NCBI GenBank assembly: GCA_017459345.1
Contig: JAFUDC010000032.1
Coordinates: 1 to 54,394 of the forward strand
Direction: 5' to 3'
Source: Eubacterium sp.
GTDB taxonomy: Bacteria; Bacillota; Clostridia; Lachnospirales; Lachnospiraceae
DNA: 54,394 nucleotides
A program made the position numbers and the translations under genes. The stretch's first letter is position 1. Each line of letters starts with the position of its first letter. Shown in pieces: positions 1 to 7,880 of this stretch. The notes under the pieces are model-generated. The model did not search any database and had not been told where the DNA came from. It saw nothing but the letters and a program-made list of their open reading frames with translations.

Positions 1-84
1 GACTTTCTAACGAACACGAAGTTCAAGGAGAAATCCGTCCAAACCAATGCCACTACATTCTAACAGCTTAAGCAACAAGATGAC

Positions 85-114
85 TATACCCCCAGCTGGC
101 TGTTGGGGAGTATA
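85..114 (+). other. Leader hairpin upstream of the SDR gene
   Basis: Five base pairs (85-89 with 110-114) and four G-C pairs (90-93 with 105-108), with one bulged A, form a hairpin about 40 bases before the SDR start. No T-run follows, so it does not look like a standard terminator. Its role is unknown. Nothing else can be recognised in bases 1-151 apart from the AGGAGG-type ribosome binding site near 135. Confidence 0.35.
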
Positions 115-151
115 ACCACTACACTTATATATTAGGAGGAGACGAAAGAAT

Positions 152-910
152 ATGGATTATGGCCTTTCAGGAAAAAATGTACTGGTGACCGGCTCTACCA
201 AGGGCCTGGGAGAGGCAATTGTCCGGGTTCTTGCAGCTGAGGGAGCCAATGTGATCGTATCCGGCAGGAATAAGGAGGAGGCAGATGCTGTCGCTTCACG
301 AATCAGGGAAGAATATGCAGTACAGGCTGTGGGGATTGCTGCCGATTTGGGAGATAAAGGTGCAGCGGACAAGCTTTTCGATGAGAGCATTGCTGCTCTG
401 GGCAGCCTGGATATTCTGGTCAATAATGCCGGAATCTGGCCCACCGCCTACGTCCGTGAGATGGCACCGGAGGATTTCGAGAAGACCTTGTATGTGAATC
501 TGGAGGTTCCCTTTATCCTCAGCAAACGGATGGTAAACCACCTGTGTGATCGGGAGGCCAGGGGGAAAATAATCCAGATTGTATCTCAGGCAGCTTTCCA
601 CGGGTCTACCACAGGGCATGCCCACTACGCCGCTTCCAAGGCGGGGCTGGTTACATTTATGCGGTCTCTTGCCAGGGAGGTGGCAGGATACGGCATCAAC
701 GTGAATGCCGTTGCCCCGGGTATGGTTGCCACACCCATGACAAAGGAAGCTCTTGAAAAGAAGGGAGACTATTATAACAGCAGGATTCCCATCGGCCGGG
801 TTGCCCGGCCGGAGGAAGTGGCCTACTGTGTGGCCTTTCTGGCTTCCGACAAGGCGGACTATCTGACAGGGATTACCATTGACGCCACCGGCGGCATGCT
901 GATGCGATAG
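152..910 (+). CDS. SDR family NAD(P)-dependent oxidoreductase
   Basis: A 252-residue classical short-chain dehydrogenase/reductase. The Rossmann glycine motif TGSTKGLG lies at residues 13-20, the NNAG structural motif near 91-94, and the catalytic Tyr and Lys of YAASK near 159 and 163. The C-terminal block before the last strand (YLTGITIDATGG) is also typical. Length is normal for the family, and an AGGAGG site lies a good distance before the ATG. The substrate cannot be read from sequence. The sugar kinase that follows on the same strand 137 bases later suggests a sugar or polyol, which is inference from position only. Confidence 0.9.
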   Translation: MDYGLSGKNVLVTGSTKGLGEAIVRVLAAEGANVIVSGRNKEEADAVASRIREEYAVQAVGIAADLGDKGAADKLFDESIAALGSLDILVNNAGIWPTAYVREMAPEDFEKTLYVNLEVPFILSKRMVNHLCDREARGKIIQIVSQAAFHGSTTGHAHYAASKAGLVTFMRSLAREVAGYGINVNAVAPGMVATPMTKEALEKKGDYYNSRIPIGRVARPEEVAYCVAFLASDKADYLTGITIDATGGMLMR

Positions 911-1047
911 GAAACATGGCGGCGGTTCTATGTCTCCTCATGCTGGTATTGCGAGTAACATCAGGATTGATTGGTGCTCTCACGGATAAAGGGGAAGCGG
1001 GTTAACTGATTATAGGACCTAATTAATTAGCAGGAAGGGGTTGCAGT

Positions 1048-2556
1048 ATGAAGAATTATCTGATAGGTATTGATGCGGGGAATACATCAAGCAAGGTTGT
1101 CATCTTTGATGAGTTCGGTACGATTATGTCCGAGGCATCCACACCCAGCATGCGTTTTGAGCAGAGAGGTCCCGGCTTTGAAGAATTTGATATGGATAAT
1201 CTCTGGAAAGATATCACGGTATGCATCCGGACAGCCATCGACAAATCAGGAGTAGATGCCAAAGATATCAAGGGAATCGGCGTCACCTCCTTTGGAAACG
1301 GTGTGGCCTTTGTGGGAAAGAACGGGGAGACCATCGCTCCGGGATGTTTCTCTCACGACCACCGGGCCGATGATATCATTGCCATGTACAAGGAGCAGGG
1401 GGTCTACGATAAGATTAATGACATCGTAAAAGGTACTCTCTTTGCAGGAGAACCCGGACCGATTCTGCGCTGGTATAAGGAGCATGAGAGGGAGGTCTAT
1501 GACAAGATCGGCGGTGCCATGATGTTTAAGGACTACATCATGTACAAGCTCACCGGCGTCCTTGCCACAGATCTAAACTGCTGGGGCGGGTCCTTTATGT
1601 TCGACCTGGAGACCATGGATTATTCGGAGGAGTTATTTAAGCTCTATGGTATCGAGGAGATGATGGATGCCATGCCGGAGCTTCATGAGGCCACGGATAT
1701 CGTGGGTCGGGTGAAGGCAGATGTATCTGAGATAACCGGTCTGGCAGAGGGAACTCCGGTATGTGCCGGCATGATGGATATTCTGGCCTGCTTGGTGGGG
1801 TCCGGTGCTATCGATGACGGAGTTTACACCGCCGTTGCCGGATCCTGGAGCATCAACGAGACCCATTCCCATAAGATCCTTCCGGGTCTGTCCTCCAACA
1901 TGCCCTACCTGTATAAGGGCCAATACCTGAACTGTTCTTACACCGGAGCCTCCGGATCCAATTACGAGTGGTTCACCAAGATTCTGGGTGACCGGGCCAA
2001 AATCGAGGCAAAAAAAAGGGGAATCTCTTTCTATCAGGTTCTGGATGAGATGATTCAGTGTGTGGATCCTGCAAGTACGGATGTCATCTTCGGACCATTT
2101 GTGGCTCAGCCAAGCCTCCATCCCAATACCAAGGCGCATTTTATCAATATCGATCTGAACACCACTTATGAGGAAATGTGTCATGCTGTTGCAGAAGGCT
2201 GCGCTTTTATCCATAAGCATCACATTGATATCTTACAGAATGCGGGACTTCCTCTTGAAGTGGTACGTCTGACAGGAGGAACCGCCCGGAGCAAGGTCTG
2301 GAATCAGATCTTTGCCAATATCCTCAAAGTCCCAATCGTGGGAGTAGACTGTGAGGAAACCGGAGCCCTGGGTTCTGCCATCGCGGCCGGAATCGGAGCC
2401 GGAGTCTACAGGGATTATGAGGATGCTTTCGATAAAGCCGTGAAGATTCTTCCGCCGATCTATCCGGATGAGAGTATGTATCCGATCTACGATAAGAAGT
2501 ATGCAGAATGGGTGAGACTGAATTCCATCCTGATGGAGTACTGGGAGAAGAAATAG
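1048..2556 (+). CDS. FGGY-family carbohydrate kinase (xylulokinase-like)
   Basis: A 502-residue kinase of the FGGY branch of the actin/hexokinase/Hsp70 fold, predicted to transfer phosphate from ATP to a sugar or polyol in the cytoplasm. The N-terminal phosphate loop DAGNTSSK begins at residue 9. The second ATPase domain carries AGSWSINE, LTGGTARSKVWNQI and the adenosine-binding ETGALGSAIAAG stretch. Length and the overall pattern are close to L-xylulose/3-keto-gulonate kinases, but related kinases differ in substrate and I do not assign one. The start has an AGGAAGGGG ribosome binding site. It may be co-transcribed with the upstream SDR gene. Confidence 0.88.
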   Translation: MKNYLIGIDAGNTSSKVVIFDEFGTIMSEASTPSMRFEQRGPGFEEFDMDNLWKDITVCIRTAIDKSGVDAKDIKGIGVTSFGNGVAFVGKNGETIAPGCFSHDHRADDIIAMYKEQGVYDKINDIVKGTLFAGEPGPILRWYKEHEREVYDKIGGAMMFKDYIMYKLTGVLATDLNCWGGSFMFDLETMDYSEELFKLYGIEEMMDAMPELHEATDIVGRVKADVSEITGLAEGTPVCAGMMDILACLVGSGAIDDGVYTAVAGSWSINETHSHKILPGLSSNMPYLYKGQYLNCSYTGASGSNYEWFTKILGDRAKIEAKKRGISFYQVLDEMIQCVDPASTDVIFGPFVAQPSLHPNTKAHFINIDLNTTYEEMCHAVAEGCAFIHKHHIDILQNAGLPLEVVRLTGGTARSKVWNQIFANILKVPIVGVDCEETGALGSAIAAGIGAGVYRDYEDAFDKAVKILPPIYPDESMYPIYDKKYAEWVRLNSILMEYWEKK

Positions 2557-2576
2557 AGCAGCAGAATAATGAATCA

Positions 2577-2608
2577 GGGGCAGAATAGCGTAAACGCTAT
2601 TCTGCCCC
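2577..2608. terminator. Perfect palindrome between convergent genes
   Basis: A 14-bp perfect stem (2577-2590 with 2595-2608) with a TAAA loop lies between the kinase stop and the 3' end of the opposite-strand hydrolase. It probably stops transcription from both sides. There is no T-run on either side, so a Rho-independent role is an inference from position and stem strength. Confidence 0.55.
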
Positions 2609-2656
2609 AACTATGTTATCAATCATAATTGTCTAAACACACTCAACTGTAATTAA

Positions 2657-3583
2657 TCAGTTAGCATAGTGCAGCAGCCAGACCCGGATATCCCGGTAAA
2701 CCTTCTCATAGTCCAGTTCATTTAAGATCTCATGCCGGTCATCTTTATAAAGTCTCATGCGGATATCCCGGATTCCTGCCTTTCGGTAATCATGGACCAC
2801 CTTTCTGACGCCTTTTCCGTAATTACCCACTGGATCATCCCTGCCGGAAACAATAAGAAGGGGGCAGTCCTTAGGGATCTTATCTATATTGCTCTTACTT
2901 TGTATAAACTGTATCCCCTTAAACATTTCATAGAAGCCATTCAAGGTAAAGACAAAGGTACACCAGGGATCCTTCATGTAGATATCCACAATCGATTCAT
3001 CTCTGGTCAGCCAGTCATAGGGAGTCCGGGCAGGCTCAAAGCGCTTGTTGTTGGAGGAAAAAGCCATGGAGTTTGCCAGGCTGCTCCGATAATTCCATCC
3101 ATGGAATAAGGATAAGAATTTACAAAGTGACTTTCCTGCCATAAGAACCGGACCGGGCTGACTGCCGGTCCCCATGATGATGGCTCCGGCCAGACCCTCT
3201 CCATGCATCATCAGATACTGGCGGATCAGGAAGGAACCCATGCTGTGGCCCAGCACGAAATAGGGGCGGTCAGGATATTTCTCCGCAGTAATACGGCGAA
3301 GTTTATGAATATCAGCGATTACACACTGGTTGCCGTCCGGATGATGAAAGTAGCCGTGCTTATCATCGCCTGTTACCGACTCCCCATGTCCCAGGTGATC
3401 ATTTCCAACAACATAGATACCATATTGATTGAGGTAACTGGCAAAGCGCTCGTAGCGGCTGATATGCTCTACCATACCGTGGCTGATCTGGAGAATGGCC
3501 CGAACATCTCCCTCCGGGATCCATTCCATGGCATGAATTGTAGTTTCTTTATCAGAGGATGGGTAATAAAAGTTGTTAATCAT
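2657..3583 (-). CDS. Alpha/beta hydrolase, lysophospholipase/monoacylglycerol lipase type
   Basis: A 308-residue serine hydrolase of the Hydrolase_4 (monoglyceride lipase-like) group. The oxyanion-region HGMVEH, the GNDHLGHGES strand, the nucleophile elbow GHSMG and the C-terminal Asp/His pair (GRDDPVGN and DDRHEILNE) are all visible, so the catalytic triad appears complete. There is no signal peptide, so it should act in the cytoplasm or at the inner face of the membrane on lysolipids or monoacylglycerols. It is transcribed alone and has its own promoter upstream. Confidence 0.88.
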   Translation of the reverse strand: MINNFYYPSSDKETTIHAMEWIPEGDVRAILQISHGMVEHISRYERFASYLNQYGIYVVGNDHLGHGESVTGDDKHGYFHHPDGNQCVIADIHKLRRITAEKYPDRPYFVLGHSMGSFLIRQYLMMHGEGLAGAIIMGTGSQPGPVLMAGKSLCKFLSLFHGWNYRSSLANSMAFSSNNKRFEPARTPYDWLTRDESIVDIYMKDPWCTFVFTLNGFYEMFKGIQFIQSKSNIDKIPKDCPLLIVSGRDDPVGNYGKGVRKVVHDYRKAGIRDIRMRLYKDDRHEILNELDYEKVYRDIRVWLLHYAN

Positions 3584-3658
3584 TGGAAACTCCTGTAAAT
3601 GAAAGTTAAATTATATGAAATCATACTGTTGCGTGCTCGAATCAGCAATTGTTTTTAT

Positions 3659-3687
3659 ATCATACTACAATTTTGGGATTCTGTAAA
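3659..3687 (-). promoter_or_regulatory. Predicted sigma-A promoter of the hydrolase
   Basis: Read on the minus strand, TTTACA (3687-3682) and TATGAT (3664-3659) are separated by exactly 17 bases, about 75 bases before the hydrolase start codon. Confidence 0.55.
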
Positions 3688-3983
3688 TGTAGAGCCATAT
3701 GGTAGATAGTGTTAGATAGCAAACAGTGTTATTGCTGAAGTTCACTCAGAGTGACCAGTAAAAAAAATTGATACTGTAAGCAAGAAGTCCAGAGATGTAG
3801 GAGATGAAATCCCAGTCAGAGAAAGTTTTTATCCACTAAAGTAGATAAAAGGAAAGAAGATTAATATAATTATCCACCCAAATTAGGGTGAAAAGATGTG
3901 ATACACCCAATTATGCAGCTTGGCGGTAGATAAATATGCATTGATTGATAGAATTTATCTGAGATTTACGATAAAAAACATGA

Positions 3984-4165
3984 AAAAACAAAGCTTTATC
4001 TCCTGGAACTCCACGCTAAGCTGAAAAAGTTAAAAACGAAGCTGTATCTCCCAGAACTCCAAGCTAAGTTGAAAAAGTTAAAAACGAAGCTGTATCTCCC
4101 AGAACTCCAAGCTAAGCTGAAAAAGTTTAAAAACGAAACTGTATCTCCCATAATTCCCTCCTAAG
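3984..4165. repeat. 48-bp tandem repeat, three full units and one partial
   Basis: Units at 3984-4031, 4032-4079 and 4080-4127 and a decayed partial unit at 4129-4165. Units 2 and 3 differ at one base, while unit 1 and the last unit carry several changes. Each unit holds the conserved block GCTGTATCTCCCAGAACTCC and ends in a short A-rich stretch. This is the most distinct content of the 750-base gap 3584-4333. The rest of the gap is A+T-rich with no convincing gene. Confidence 0.9.
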
Positions 4166-4333
4166 ATGGTATTGAATGATGTGAATTGAGAGTTAACAGT
4201 TATGTGTGGTATGCCCATCTTTAACTTTAACCTATCCTTGATTATATAATAGATTTTGTTAAACCTCTCGTGTTATAATAAATAAATAATCTCGATATTA
4301 ACATTGTTTCATGTTAGAAAGGAGCCCACCATC

Positions 4334-5209
4334 ATGAGCAATCCCGGGAATGCAGTACTGTCCTTTGCAAAGCGTGCTGCCAAAAAGGTGGAAAATACGG
4401 CTAAGTATCCCTACAGATATACCAGAAAGCAGGTCTTAAGAAGAAGAGTAAAACTGGAGAGGGACTCTGTATCCTATGTTGCCCATCGAGGCCTGTCTGC
4501 CCTGGCACCGGAGAATACTCTGGCTGCCTTCCGGCTGGCGGCTGAGGTACCTTTTGACTCCATGGAGACGGATATCCGACGGACCAGAGATGGGAAGCTG
4601 GTTCTTATGCACGATGCCAGTCTTAAGCGAATGTGCGGCCTGGATGTCCTGGTAAAGGATCTTACTCTGGAGGAGATTCGTGCCATCCCTGTCATCGGCG
4701 GTAATCATCCTGATCAATACACAGATGATCCTGATGCCCTCCGGGTTCCCCTCCTGACTGAATTCCTTGAGGTATGCAGGGACAGCGGTATGGTGCCTAT
4801 GCTGGAGCTGAAGGACAACTGGGATGTAAAAGAACCCCTGCCCTATGATTACCTGGAGGATGTGATCAAAGAAGTAACGGGAATTATGGAAGACAGACCT
4901 GTCATCTATGTATCATTCAATCTGAGATCCCTTGTCAGGATGAAGAAAATGTATGACAGGGAGAATAAAGACAATGTCACATTCTGCCATCTGGTGCAGA
5001 CCATTGACCTGTCCAGACTGTCCACATACAAAAGGCATGGGATCAATCTTTCCGTAAATGGAAAAAAGAATAAGCTGATGGCCATCAAAAAAGTAAAGGA
5101 GGCCGGCCTTTCAGAAGTCATATGGACTGTGGATGATCCGGATCAGGCCAGACTTTATATCACGGCAAATGTGGACTGGATTGCATCCAATGGCCGGCTG
5201 TGGGAGTAG
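4334..5209 (+). CDS. Glycerophosphodiester phosphodiesterase
   Basis: A 291-residue GDPD-family TIM-barrel enzyme that cleaves glycerophosphodiesters to glycerol-3-phosphate and an alcohol. The signature residues are present: AHRG, PENT, the METD metal ligands and MHD. The C-terminal WTVDDPDQ and DWIASNGR segments are also typical. A very basic stretch of about 35 residues precedes the domain, and no clear signal peptide is seen. I place the start at 4334 because AAAGGAG lies 9 bases before it; an in-frame ATG at 4304 has no such site. A strong hairpin follows the stop. Confidence 0.9.
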   Translation: MSNPGNAVLSFAKRAAKKVENTAKYPYRYTRKQVLRRRVKLERDSVSYVAHRGLSALAPENTLAAFRLAAEVPFDSMETDIRRTRDGKLVLMHDASLKRMCGLDVLVKDLTLEEIRAIPVIGGNHPDQYTDDPDALRVPLLTEFLEVCRDSGMVPMLELKDNWDVKEPLPYDYLEDVIKEVTGIMEDRPVIYVSFNLRSLVRMKKMYDRENKDNVTFCHLVQTIDLSRLSTYKRHGINLSVNGKKNKLMAIKKVKEAGLSEVIWTVDDPDQARLYITANVDWIASNGRLWE

Positions 5210-5215
5210 GAGACG

Positions 5216-5264
5216 GGGAGGGTTCTCTGTCTCCTGGATCAGTAAGGTGACAGAGAACCCTCCC
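5216..5264 (+). terminator. Hairpin terminator, also a short interspersed repeat
   Basis: A 16-bp perfect stem (5216-5231 with 5249-5264) begins 7 bases after the phosphodiesterase stop and is followed by a weak T-rich run. Its left arm, read on the minus strand, matches 19 of 20 bases of the sequence at 6810-6829, so this is both a terminator and a member of a small repeat family. Confidence 0.75.
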
Positions 5265-5289
5265 TTTGTCTTATGAGAGGAGTGATTTT

Positions 5290-6780
5290 ATGATACTTGC
5301 TGCCTATATGGTACCTCACCCGCCCATGATTGTTCCAGCTGTGGGCAGAGGAAGCCAAAGTCAGATAGAGGCCACGACCAATGCCTACAAGAAAGTGGCC
5401 CAGGAGATTGCAGACCTGAAGCCGGAGACCATCATCATATCCAGCCCTCATGCCACCATGTATGCTGACTATTTTCACATATCCCCTGGTCAAAAGGCTT
5501 CAGGTTCTTTTGCAAACTTTCGCGCTCCGGAAGTCAGCTTTAAGGAGGAATATGATACAGAGCTGGTAAAGACTCTGGAAGCCCTGGCAGAGGAGGAGGA
5601 CTTTCCGGCCGGGACCCTTGGGGAAAGGGAGAGAAGCCTGGATCATGGAACCATGGTACCACTTTATTTTATCCGGGAGAAATACCAGGGAGCTAGAATT
5701 GTCCGGATCGGATTATCAGGTCTTCCCTTGGTAGACCATTACCGATTGGGCCAGATGATCTCTGAGGCTGTCCGGATAAGCGGAAGAAGGGCGGTTTACA
5801 TTGCGAGCGGAGACCTCTCCCACAAGCTGCAGATCTACGGGCCTTATGGATACGCTCCGGAAGGGCCTCTTTATGATAAGAGGATTATGGAGGTCTGTTC
5901 TAAAGGAGATTTCGGTCAGCTCTTTGACTTTGATGAAGCATTCTGTGAGAAGGCAGCGGAATGCGGACACCGGTCCTTTGTCATCATGGCCGGAGCCCTG
6001 GATGGGCTGGAGGTGGAGGCTGAACAGTTGTCCCATGAAGATGTGACCGGAGTCGGCTATGGAATCTGTACATTCCATCCTATGAATTCCGAAGATGATA
6101 AAGGATCTGATTTCGTCCGTGCAAGCCAAACGGTACAGTTAGGAAATCAAGCATCAGGACAGTTATGTCAGAAGAAAAGCAATCATTTTAAAGCAGATAG
6201 TTCTGATCGTAGATTTCTTGACCAGTATTTGAAGAAGAAGGAGACCGAGATGGAGAAGAAAAGGGCTGATGAGGACGCCTATGTCAGACTGGCAAGAAAC
6301 ACCATAGAATGCTACATCCGTTTCGGGGAGGTCATACAGATACCCTCAGCCCTGCCGGAGGAACTGAAAACGACAAAAGCTGGTGCCTTCGTCTCCATCC
6401 ATGAGCACGGCAGACTCCGGGGCTGTATCGGAACCATACTTCCCACCCAGGGCTGCCTGGCGGAGGAAATCATCCGCAATGCCATCAGTGCCTCGGTAAG
6501 AGATCCACGTTTTGACCCGATTCAGGAAGAGGAGCTTCCCTGGCTGGAGATTAACGTGGATGTGCTGGGTGAGCCGGAAGAGATTGCAACTGTGGAAGAG
6601 CTTGATGTGAAAAAATATGGGGTGATCGTCAGTTGCGGCAGGAAAAGAGGACTCCTCCTGCCGGATCTTTCCGGGGTTGATACTGTGGAGCAGCAGGTTT
6701 CCATCGCCCGGCAGAAGGGTGGTATCCGGGAAGGAGAGAAGATAAGGCTGGAGAGATTTGAGGTGGTGAGGCATCTGTGA
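5290..6780 (+). CDS. AmmeMemoRadiSam system protein: MEMO1-AMMECR1 fusion
   Basis: A 496-residue two-domain protein. Residues 1 to about 262 are a MEMO1/LigB-like domain ([45 protein letters not shown]). Residues about 320-496 are an AMMECR1 domain ([20 protein letters not shown], then RDPRFDPI and [14 protein letters not shown]). The two are often separate genes. With the radical SAM gene that overlaps its stop they make the conserved three-domain AmmeMemoRadiSam set, whose reaction is unknown. The linker, about residues 271-295, is encoded by DNA resembling palindromic repeats elsewhere in the window. The start at 5290 follows GAGAGGAG; the longer in-frame form has no site. Confidence 0.9.
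   Translation: MILAAYMVPHPPMIVPAVGRGSQSQIEATTNAYKKVAQEIADLKPETIIISSPHATMYADYFHISPGQKASGSFANFRAPEVSFKEEYDTELVKTLEALAEEEDFPAGTLGERERSLDHGTMVPLYFIREKYQGARIVRIGLSGLPLVDHYRLGQMISEAVRISGRRAVYIASGDLSHKLQIYGPYGYAPEGPLYDKRIMEVCSKGDFGQLFDFDEAFCEKAAECGHRSFVIMAGALDGLEVEAEQLSHEDVTGVGYGICTFHPMNSEDDKGSDFVRASQTVQLGNQASGQLCQKKSNHFKADSSDRRFLDQYLKKKETEMEKKRADEDAYVRLARNTIECYIRFGEVIQIPSALPEELKTTKAGAFVSIHEHGRLRGCIGTILPTQGCLAEEIIRNAISASVRDPRFDPIQEEELPWLEINVDVLGEPEEIATVEELDVKKYGVIVSCGRKRGLLLPDLSGVDTVEQQVSIARQKGGIREGEKIRLERFEVVRHL
6101..6171 (+). repeat. Palindromic repeat copy inside the MEMO-AMMECR1 gene
   Basis: Bases 6107-6125 match 21980-21998 exactly over 19 bases, and the similarity continues through the GGAAATC..GCATC..GGACAGTT..TGTCA part to about 6171. 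The copy keeps the reading frame and encodes the linker between the two protein domains. Short pairings GATTT/AAATC and CCGT/ACGG survive. Confidence 0.8.
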
Positions 6781-7733
6781 GAATTCTTAGAGATCAAATC
6801 AGGCAAAAAGGAGACAGAGAACCGTCCCCTGTCCCCATGTCAAGATGCAATGTTTGTTTCAGACACTGCCGGATTCCTGAGGGAGGCCGGGGTTTCTGCG
6901 GGGCGAGAATCTGTAAGGATGGAAATATCATCCCGGAAAACTATGGAAAGATTACATCCATGGCCTTGGATCCTATAGAGAAAAAGCCTCTTAAAAGGTT
7001 TCATCCGGGCAGTCTGATTCTCTCGGTGGGAAGCTATGGATGCAATCTCCGCTGCCCTTTTTGTCAGAACTATGAGATCAGCTGGTCGGACCATATCAGG
7101 CAGTTCCAGGATCAGGCACAGGATTCCGGTGAGCCGTGTCGTGATAGGCATACAGAGTATATCAGTCCGGAAGAGCTGGCGATGACTGCACTTTATTATC
7201 AGAATAAAGGCAATATCGGTATTGCCTACACCTACAATGAGCCCATGATCGGATATGAATATATAAGAGATTGCGCTATGCTGGTACATGAACAGGGCAT
7301 GAAAAATGTTCTGGTCACAAATGGCACTGCTGAGCTAAACGTTCTGGGAGAAATCCTGCCCTATATCGATGCCATGAATATCGATCTAAAGGGTTTTAAT
7401 CATAATTATTATAACAATATCCTGAGAGGAGATCTGGACATGGTTCTCTCTTTCATAAAGGAGGCGGTAAAGTACTGCCATGTGGAGCTGACCACCTTAA
7501 TTGTTCCGGGAGAGAATGACTCGGTAGAGGAGATTCGTCAGATTGCCCGGTGGATCTCCAGTCTGGAGGACGGAAAAGGGCAGGTAATCGGCCAGGATAT
7601 TCCCCTTCATGTGTCCAGATTCTTTCCACGGTTTCATATGACAGACCGGGCTGCCACTCAGGTAGATAAGGTATATGACCTGGCTGGGACAGCCAGGGAG
7701 TATCTGCGGTATGTGTATACTGGGAATTGCTGA
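6777..7733 (+). CDS. amrS: AmmeMemoRadiSam system radical SAM enzyme
   Basis: A radical S-adenosylmethionine enzyme of up to 318 residues. The cluster-binding motif CNLRCPFC (CX3CX2C) lies near residues 89-96, with an N-terminal cysteine-rich segment ([19 protein letters not shown]) that is conserved in this family and probably binds metal. YTYNEP and VTNGT match radical SAM substrate-region motifs. It follows the MEMO-AMMECR1 fusion with a 4-base overlap (GTGA), so the two are translated together. The first 20 residues are encoded partly by a short repeat (6810-6836). The ATG at 6837, just before the first cysteines, is the likely ancestral start, although it lacks a well-placed ribosome binding site. 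Confidence 0.9.
   Translation: MRILRDQIRQKGDREPSPVPMSRCNVCFRHCRIPEGGRGFCGARICKDGNIIPENYGKITSMALDPIEKKPLKRFHPGSLILSVGSYGCNLRCPFCQNYEISWSDHIRQFQDQAQDSGEPCRDRHTEYISPEELAMTALYYQNKGNIGIAYTYNEPMIGYEYIRDCAMLVHEQGMKNVLVTNGTAELNVLGEILPYIDAMNIDLKGFNHNYYNNILRGDLDMVLSFIKEAVKYCHVELTTLIVPGENDSVEEIRQIARWISSLEDGKGQVIGQDIPLHVSRFFPRFHMTDRAATQVDKVYDLAGTAREYLRYVYTGNC
6810..6836 (+). repeat. Short interspersed repeat at the 5' end of amrS
   Basis: GGAGACAGAGAACCGTCCCC at 6810-6829 is, with one mismatch, the reverse complement of the left arm of the hairpin at 5215-5234. It continues with TGTCCCC. The repeat lies in frame between the overlapping GTG and the internal ATG at 6837. Confidence 0.75.
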
Positions 7734-7779
7734 GTATGGGCAGTCAGGAGCTGCTGCTGTCGCAGTTGCAGGGGATTTC

Positions 7780-7808
7780 TTTACATTTGCTAAGTGACTT
7801 GATATAAT
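7780..7808 (+). promoter_or_regulatory. Predicted sigma-A promoter of the AAA-ATPase gene
   Basis: TTTACA (7780-7785) and TATAAT (7803-7808) are separated by 17 bases, 72 bases before the start codon at 7881. Confidence 0.65.
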
Positions 7809-7880
7809 TAAGCAAATCAAACACAAAACAGACCACATTAATCAAATAATAACCTGCGTTTTTAGTAGAGGAGTTGTATT

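Noticed and set aside
3984-4165. Possible CRISPR array
   Set aside because: The 48-bp units follow each other directly without unique spacers, and no cas gene is present, so it is a plain tandem repeat.
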